From the NCBI RefSeq assembly GCF_014145675.1, contig NZ_JACGZW010000014.1:144245-208244 (forward strand): a DNA stretch of 64,000 bases, written 5' to 3'. The notes below the pieces were generated by a model that saw only the letters and a list, made by a program, of their open reading frames with translations, was not told the origin of the DNA and did no database searches. How positions within the stretch are numbered: position 1 is the stretch's first letter; every line of letters begins with the position of its first letter. This stretch comes from Amycolatopsis dendrobii. GTDB lineage: Bacteria; Actinomycetota; Actinomycetes; Mycobacteriales; Pseudonocardiaceae. A program made the position numbers and the translations under genes. This document shows, piece after piece, positions 57,953 through 64,000 of the stretch.

Positions 57953-60928
57953 CTAGTTGTCGTAGAAGAGTTCCTCGACCACGGCGTGCGCGTGCCGCGT
58001 CACACGGCGGTAGGCGTCGAGGAACTCGCCGGGGTCATCGTCCACCGAGTAGCCGAACACGCGCGCCACCGCGGCCAGGTCGCGGCCGGTGCCGGGCACC
58101 TCGTCCGCCGCTTTGCCGCGCACCAGCATCGTCGCGTTGCGCACGCGCGTGGCCAGCAGCCAGGCCTCGCGCAACGAGTCCACCGACTCGGCCGGCGCGA
58201 GGCCCGCCTCGGCCAAGGCGGTCAGCGCGTCGAGGGTCGACGTCGTCCGCAGGCCAGGCACCTCGTGCGCGTGCTGCAACTGCAATAGCTGGACAGTCCA
58301 CTCGACGTCGGCGAGACCGCCGCGGCCTAGTTTGGTGTGCCGTGTCGGGTCGGCTCCGCGCGGGAGCCGTTCGGTCTCCACCCGGGCCTTGATCCGCCGG
58401 ATCTCGCGCGCGTCCGTCGGGTCGAGCCCGCCTTCCGGATAGCGCAACGGGTCGATCATCGAGATGAACCGTTGGCCGAGCTCCTCGTCCCCGGCGACGA
58501 ACCGGGCCCGCAGCAACGCCTGCGATTCCCACACCTCGCCCCAGCGCTGGTAGTACGCGCGGTACGAGTCCAGCGTCCGCACGAGCGGCCCGCTGCGTCC
58601 TTCCGGCCGGAGGTCCGCGTCGACGACCAGCGCCGGATCCGCACTCGGCGCGCCGAGGATCTTCCGCACCGTCTCCGCGACCGACGAGGCGAACCGCACC
58701 GCTTCGGCGTCCGGGACGCCTTCCGCGGGTTCGCAGACGAAGAGCACGTCGGCGTCCGAACCGTAGCCCAGTTCCGCCCCGCCGAGCCGTCCCATGCCGA
58801 TGACCGCGATCGTCGCCGGAGTACGCCCCAGCTCAGCCTGCCGTTGCCGATAAGCCGCCGACAGCGCTCCCTGCAACACCGCGACCCACACGCTCGACAG
58901 CGCTTCGCAGACCGACGGAACATCCAGCAGTCCCAACAAATCCGCGCACGCGACGCGAAGCAGCTCATGGCGACGCAGTGACCGAGCAGCGGTGACAGCA
59001 GCGCTTAACCCAGGCTGACGGCGTACGGCGGCCCGAAGCGACGTCGCCACTTCGGCTGGCGTACGTCCAGTCAACCGAGCCGGATCTCCCAGCAGCTGAA
59101 GCACTTCCGGCGCGCGGACAAGCAGGTCCGGCACCAGGTTCGACGTGCCGAGCAAGAAGGCGAGCCGCTCCACGACAGTGCCCTCGTCACGCAGCACCCG
59201 CAGGTACCACGGAGTGTCCTGAAGCGCCTCGGAAACCTTGCGATACGAAAGCAGCCCACCGTCCGGATCCGGCGTATCAGCCAGGCAATCGAGCAACACC
59301 GGAAGCAGCGCCTGCTGAATCGCCGCGCGCCGCGACACCCCGGCGGTCAGCGCCTTGATGTGCTGCAACGCCCCTTCCGGCGCGGCGTACCCGAGCGCGG
59401 CGAGCCGGCTGGCGGCCTGTTTCGTGGTGAGCCGCAACGCTTCCGTCGGCACATTCGCCACCGACTGCAGCAGCGGACGGTAGAAAACCTTCTCGTGCAG
59501 CCGCCGAATCCCCTGCGCGTGCCGGCGGAACTCAGCGAGCAGCGCCTCGCCCTGGCTGCGTCCGCGAACCGGCCGAATCCCACAGGCGCGGGCGAGAATC
59601 CGCAGCTCATCGGTGTCCGACGCGGCCGGGAACAGGTGCGTCCGCCGCAACCGGCGCAGCTGCAGCCGGTGCTCGACGGTGCGCAGGAACTCGTACGACG
59701 AGCTCATCTCCGCCGCGTCCGCGCGGCCGACGTACCCGCCGTCGCCCAGCGCGGCCAAGGCTTCCAAAGTGGACGACGAGCGCAGCGCGGGATCCACCCG
59801 GCCGTGCACGAGTTGCAACAGCTGCACGGCGAACTCGACGTCGCGCAATCCGCCGCGACCCAGCTTCAGCTCGCGTTCGAGATGCTCCGACGCGACGTGG
59901 TCCTCCACCCGCCGGCGCATCTGCTGAACCTCGGTCACGAAGTTCTCGCGGTCCGCGGCCGACCACACCATCGGCGCGACCATCTCCGCGTACTGACGGC
60001 CCAGCTCGGCGTCGCCGGCCACCGGACGCGCCTTCAGCAAAGCCTGGAACTCCCAGGTCTTCGCCCACTTCTGGTAGTACGCGGTGTGCCCTTCGAGCGT
60101 GCGCACCAGCGCGCCGCTCTTGCCTTCCGGTCGCAACGCCGCGTCGACCTCGAAGCACGCGTTGCCGACCAGCCGCATCATCGTGCTGGCCAGCCGGGTC
60201 GCGACGCCGAGGTCGCCGGCCCCGACGAAGATGACGTCGACGTCGCTCACGTAGTTCAGCTCGCGGCCGCCGGTCTTGCCCATCGCGATCACCGCGAGCG
60301 CGCCTTCGGCGGACGCGCCGACCTCCTGCTCGGCGACCACCAGCCCGGCCTGCAACGAAGCCTCGGCGAGAGTGGTCAGTTCGCTGGCCACGTCCCGGAA
60401 CTGCGGGTGTTCCAACCCAGGTTCGACGAGGTGGCCGAGGTCAGCGGCGGCGATGCCGAGCAGCAGCCCGCGGTAGCCAGCCCGCAGCTCATGCTCCGCG
60501 GCGGTCCCGGTGGCGTACGTCCCGTCGTCCTGGCGAACCCGCTCAAGCAGCCGCTCCGCGAACTTCGCCGGGTCGGTGCACCGGTTGTCCGCGAGACAAC
60601 GCCACTCGCCCGGATTGGCGACGAGGAAATCCGCCAACGCGGTGGAGGTGCCGAGCACGCCAAGGAGCCGACCGCGGAACGTGCGGTTCTCGCGGAGCGT
60701 GCTGTCCAGCTCGGGCCAACCGGGTTCGTCGGCCTCGCGAATGCGGTCGAGCCCAGCCAGCGCGAGGTCCGGGTCCGCGGCACGGGAGAGAGCGAGCAGG
60801 ACGTCGGTGGCGCCGTCGGCGGGTCCGCCTTCGGTCCACCAGCCCGCGGCGCGCAGTTGACCGTCGGCCCGGGTGTCGGTGAAGCCGTACCTGGCCGCCG
60901 AAGCTGTGGTCCGCGCGCGCTCTGCCAT
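57953..60928 (-). CDS. glnE: bifunctional glutamine synthetase adenylyltransferase/adenylyl-removing enzyme
   Basis: A 991-residue GlnE that attaches AMP to, or removes it from, Tyr402 of GlnA. Two nucleotidyltransferase domains are visible. The N-terminal deadenylylase has VIAMGKTGGRELNYVSDVDVIFV with its GG-x(9)-DxD signature; the C-terminal adenylylase has VIGMGRLGGAELGYGSDADVLFV. Each is followed by its helical domain (LKLGRGGLRDVEFAVQLLQL and TKLGRGGLADVEWTVQLLQL). ATG 60928 is the start. In mycobacteria glnE adjoins glnA; here 27 kb of other genes lie between. Confidence 0.98.
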   Translation of the reverse strand: MAERARTTASAARYGFTDTRADGQLRAAGWWTEGGPADGATDVLLALSRAADPDLALAGLDRIREADEPGWPELDSTLRENRTFRGRLLGVLGTSTALADFLVANPGEWRCLADNRCTDPAKFAERLLERVRQDDGTYATGTAAEHELRAGYRGLLLGIAAADLGHLVEPGLEHPQFRDVASELTTLAEASLQAGLVVAEQEVGASAEGALAVIAMGKTGGRELNYVSDVDVIFVGAGDLGVATRLASTMMRLVGNACFEVDAALRPEGKSGALVRTLEGHTAYYQKWAKTWEFQALLKARPVAGDAELGRQYAEMVAPMVWSAADRENFVTEVQQMRRRVEDHVASEHLERELKLGRGGLRDVEFAVQLLQLVHGRVDPALRSSSTLEALAALGDGGYVGRADAAEMSSSYEFLRTVEHRLQLRRLRRTHLFPAASDTDELRILARACGIRPVRGRSQGEALLAEFRRHAQGIRRLHEKVFYRPLLQSVANVPTEALRLTTKQAASRLAALGYAAPEGALQHIKALTAGVSRRAAIQQALLPVLLDCLADTPDPDGGLLSYRKVSEALQDTPWYLRVLRDEGTVVERLAFLLGTSNLVPDLLVRAPEVLQLLGDPARLTGRTPAEVATSLRAAVRRQPGLSAAVTAARSLRRHELLRVACADLLGLLDVPSVCEALSSVWVAVLQGALSAAYRQRQAELGRTPATIAVIGMGRLGGAELGYGSDADVLFVCEPAEGVPDAEAVRFASSVAETVRKILGAPSADPALVVDADLRPEGRSGPLVRTLDSYRAYYQRWGEVWESQALLRARFVAGDEELGQRFISMIDPLRYPEGGLDPTDAREIRRIKARVETERLPRGADPTRHTKLGRGGLADVEWTVQLLQLQHAHEVPGLRTTSTLDALTALAEAGLAPAESVDSLREAWLLATRVRNATMLVRGKAADEVPGTGRDLAAVARVFGYSVDDDPGEFLDAYRRVTRHAHAVVEELFYDN

Positions 60929-60958
60929 CGCTCACACCGTAGCCGGAGCCGGGCCGGT

Positions 60959-62089
<1,131 letters not shown>

Positions 62090-62140
62090 CCCGACCTCCG
62101 AACCCTACGGAAATACCTCTCGCAAGGTACCTGACCGTTT

Positions 62141-62155
62141 GGGTGAACCGTTAAC
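62141..62155 (-). promoter_or_regulatory. possible PHO-box-like element upstream of the phosphate transporter
   Basis: On the minus strand GTTAACGGTTCACCC contains GTTCACCC, the typical PhoP half-site of actinomycetes, 52 bases before the start codon. The second 11-base unit is poor, so this is a weak call. Confidence 0.3.
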
Positions 62156-62183
62156 TCGCCGTAAGTGATTCCGACATCATCCG

Positions 62184-62933
62184 TTAAGCCAGCGGCAACT
62201 GGCGTTGACTTTCCGGAGCCGCCTCCAGCTGCCCGGCGGCCAACTGGACGAACCGGCGCGCGAACGGACGCCACGTCTCGGCGATTTCCGCGTGCGCAGA
62301 GATCAGGGTCTCCTCCTCCAGCGCGCCCGGACGGGTGAGTTCCGCCATTTCCGGCTCCGCCTCGGCCCAGGCGCGGACGACGTCCGGCGTGGTCTCGATG
62401 TGGAACTGGACACCGTAGACACAACGGTTCATCCGGAAGGCCTGGTGCGGGTACTTCGGAGTGGACGCGAGCAGCTCGGCGCTCTGCGGCAGAACGGTGA
62501 TGACGTCGCGGTGGAACTGCAGGACGTCCGGGAGGAAGGGCATGTCCGCGAAGAGCGGATCGACCCACGCGGCGTCCTTCTTGGACACAAGCCCCGGCCC
62601 GACCTCGGGCCCGGACTCGCCCTCCGCGACCTGCCCGCCGGTCGCGACGGCGAGCAGTTGTGAACCGAGACAGAGCGCGAGCGTCGGCACGGCCTTCCCC
62701 GCCGCGGCGGCGAGCAGCTTCCGGACGTCGGCGAGCCAGGGATGCTTGGCGTCGTCAAGCGCGCCCATGCCGCCGCCGAGACAGATCAACCCGTCGTACC
62801 CGTCGAGACTCGACGGCAGCTCCTGCTCCGGCGGCAGCCGCACGTCGAGTTCCGCGCCGGCCTCGGTGAGCCACTCCCCGAGCGGGCCGACGGGATCGCT
62901 GGCATCGGGCTGGATGATGAGCAGACGAGTCAC
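62184..62933 (-). CDS. class I glutamine amidotransferase-like protein
   Basis: A 249-residue GATase-1 domain protein. The nucleophile Cys is in LALCLGSQLLA and the catalytic His in VQFHIETTPD, with a following Glu-type residue. The early GG loop LICLGGGMGALDD is typical of stand-alone amidotransferases annotated as GMP synthase-like. It probably removes glutamine-like groups from a small metabolite. GTG 62933 overlaps the rhodanese stop (GTGA), so the two are coupled. Confidence 0.9.
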   Translation of the reverse strand: MTRLLIIQPDASDPVGPLGEWLTEAGAELDVRLPPEQELPSSLDGYDGLICLGGGMGALDDAKHPWLADVRKLLAAAAGKAVPTLALCLGSQLLAVATGGQVAEGESGPEVGPGLVSKKDAAWVDPLFADMPFLPDVLQFHRDVITVLPQSAELLASTPKYPHQAFRMNRCVYGVQFHIETTPDVVRAWAEAEPEMAELTRPGALEEETLISAHAEIAETWRPFARRFVQLAAGQLEAAPESQRQLPLA

Positions 62934-63346
62934 GGCGTCCAGGGTACGGGCTGCTCGGACTCTGTCGGATAGCCGTGCGCGAGCCAGGTCGTAATGCCGC
63001 CGGAGAGGCGTTTCACGGTGAAGCCGAGCCGCGCGAGCCGGTACGCGCCCTGGGTGGCGGCGTTGCAGTAGATGCTCTCGCAGTAGCAGACGTAGACGAG
63101 GTTCCGGTCGAGGTCACGGGTGCTTTCCTCGGTCATTTCCCGGTACGGCAAACAGATCGCGCCCGGCAGGTGAGCTTCGGCGTACGCCCCTGGGCTGCGG
63201 GTCTCGACGAGGACGTAGCCGTCGGTGCGCCCGTCGGCGAGGTCCTGGGCGAGGTCGACCGGGTCGACCTCGAAGGCGAGCTCGCCACCGAAGTACTCGA
63301 CGGCGTTGGAGGCTTCGTGGGGAAGGGAGAGGATGCGCGGTTTCAC
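62930..63346 (-). CDS. rhodanese-like domain protein
   Basis: A 138-residue single rhodanese domain (YVLVETRSPGAYAEAHLPGAICLPYREM... RDLDRNLVYVCYCES). The active loop VCYCESIYCNAA contains four Cys, more than the usual one, hinting at persulfide or metal handling. The last helix GITTWLAHGYPTE is standard. GTG 63346 is chosen as start. It is divergent from the Lrp/AsnC gene and coupled to the amidotransferase. Confidence 0.88.
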   Translation of the reverse strand: MKPRILSLPHEASNAVEYFGGELAFEVDPVDLAQDLADGRTDGYVLVETRSPGAYAEAHLPGAICLPYREMTEESTRDLDRNLVYVCYCESIYCNAATQGAYRLARLGFTVKRLSGGITTWLAHGYPTESEQPVPWTP

Positions 63347-63470
63347 GGTGTCGATCCTCTCGTTCCAATCCTGGTCCCGGACAGGGGAAGATCCAGGTGT
63401 TCCGCCGTCTTCACCAGGGTTTTCCGGGTCTGGACGGCAGTTGGCCTGGAGTTTCTGAGAGGGTGCCGAG

Positions 63471-63908
63471 GTGGACCTCGACGATGTTGATCGGCACCTG
63501 CTGGGGCTGCTCCAGTCCGACGGCCGCCTGACGTTCTCGGAACTCGGCCGCCGAGTCTCACTGTCCGCGCCGGCCGTGACCGAACGGGTACGCCGATTGG
63601 AACAGCGCGGGGTGATCACCGGCTACGCAGCACGCGTCGATCCGGAAAAGCTGGGTCGCCCGATCCAGGCGATCGTCCGGGTCCGGGTCCGCAGCCTGGA
63701 CGGCCCGCGCTTCCGGGAGGTGATCCTCCCGCTGCCGGAGATCACGGACGCCGATCACGTCACCGGTGACGAATGCTGGCTGCTCCGCGTGCACTGCCGC
63801 ACGACTGCGGAGCTGGAGCTGTTTGTAGAACGGGCTCAGCGCTACGGCGAGACGACGACCTCGCTGGTGTTCTCGTCTCCCGTCCGAGGCCGCGGGCTGC
63901 CGCTGTGA
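63471..63908 (+). CDS. Lrp/AsnC family regulator
   Basis: A 145-residue Lrp-type regulator: N-terminal helix-turn-helix (VDRHLLGLLQSDGRLTFSELGRRVSLSAPAVTERVRRLEQRGVI) and C-terminal RAM ligand domain (AIVRVRVRSL... VTGDECWLLRVHC). It is divergent from the rhodanese/amidotransferase pair across 124 bases and probably controls it. GTG 63471 overlaps no other gene. Confidence 0.92.
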   Translation: MDLDDVDRHLLGLLQSDGRLTFSELGRRVSLSAPAVTERVRRLEQRGVITGYAARVDPEKLGRPIQAIVRVRVRSLDGPRFREVILPLPEITDADHVTGDECWLLRVHCRTTAELELFVERAQRYGETTTSLVFSSPVRGRGLPL

Positions 63909-63921
63909 CCTGGACATGATG

Positions 63922-63954
63922 AAGGCCCGAACCCCGGTAACGGGTTCGGGCCTT
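63922..63954 (+). terminator. terminator after the Lrp/AsnC gene
   Basis: AAGGCCCGAACCC (63922-63934) pairs perfectly with GGGTTCGGGCCTT (63942-63954) around CGGTAAC, followed by GTCTTG. The final 46 bases of the window show no feature. Confidence 0.85.
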
Positions 63955-64000
63955 GTCTTGGGTCCGGATATGAGTCTGGGCCCCGGGAGAACCACCGGGT

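Overview
The window is chromosomal DNA of a high-GC actinomycete, most likely Amycolatopsis or a close relative in the Pseudonocardiaceae. The evidence is the roughly 70% GC with GC-rich third codon positions, the many GTG starts and ATGA/GTGA overlaps, mycothiol- and WhiB-type proteins, and housekeeping gene order known from Actinobacteria (prfB-ftsE-ftsX-smpB-ssrA; UPF0182-PPA1309-YlbL-metalloprotease-ThiF-like-ABC1-whiB7-uvrD2; glnA ... glnE). The genus name is an inference from style and content, not from a search.

Layout. 1-9.1 kb: tmRNA (ssrA), a sensor-domain protein/histidine kinase/LuxR-type regulator unit, an acyltransferase, an amidohydrolase, then smpB, ftsX, ftsE and prfB on the minus strand. 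9.1-10.6 kb: a PadR regulator and two identical initiator tRNA genes, each with its own terminator. 10.6-28.7 kb: a conserved actinobacterial core with UPF0182, PPA1309, a PDZ/Lon-like protease, a zinc metalloprotease, a YgjP-type metallopeptidase, a ThiF/cyclodehydratase-like protein and an ABC1 kinase. This core is interrupted at 20.8-24.2 kb by an AbiEi-like protein, a mycothiol-dependent isomerase-like protein and a methyltransferase. It ends in whiB7, with a long regulated leader, and uvrD2. 28.7-30.9 kb: RDD protein and glnA with a GlnR box.

30.8-57.5 kb is an accessory stretch lying between glnA and glnE. It holds a complete arsenic detoxification cluster (arsR-acr3-arsC-arsR-arsM divergent from arsI), a decayed LysR gene and a large protein of unknown function. 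Next come a latex-clearing oxygenase (Lcp) with a tandem-TetR regulator and a catabolic module (class V aminotransferase, amidohydrolase, HAD phosphatase, DUF3311/SSS transporter, XRE-cupin regulator). The rest is an AraC regulator with a secreted intradiol dioxygenase carrying a chitin-binding-type module, an ECF42-type sigma unit (DGPF protein, sigma factor, AhpD-like protein), a lipoprotein, a TetR/SDR pair and a three-subunit molybdenum hydroxylase with its own TetR regulator.

57.5-64 kb returns to core genes: thioesterase, glnE, a PiT phosphate transporter, a class I glutamine amidotransferase, a rhodanese and an Lrp/AsnC regulator.

The observations most worth following are: the whiB7 leader (a WhiB7-type promoter, a 92-codon leader ORF, and a very strong intrinsic terminator before whiB7); the arsM 3' end, which reads backwards through the glnA terminator and so marks an insertion or rearrangement joint; the Lcp, whose active-site residues all match the characterised enzyme; the orphan ThiF/TOMM-like protein beside an ABC1 kinase and several proteases; and a family of GTCCGTG...CACGGAC palindromes at gene ends.
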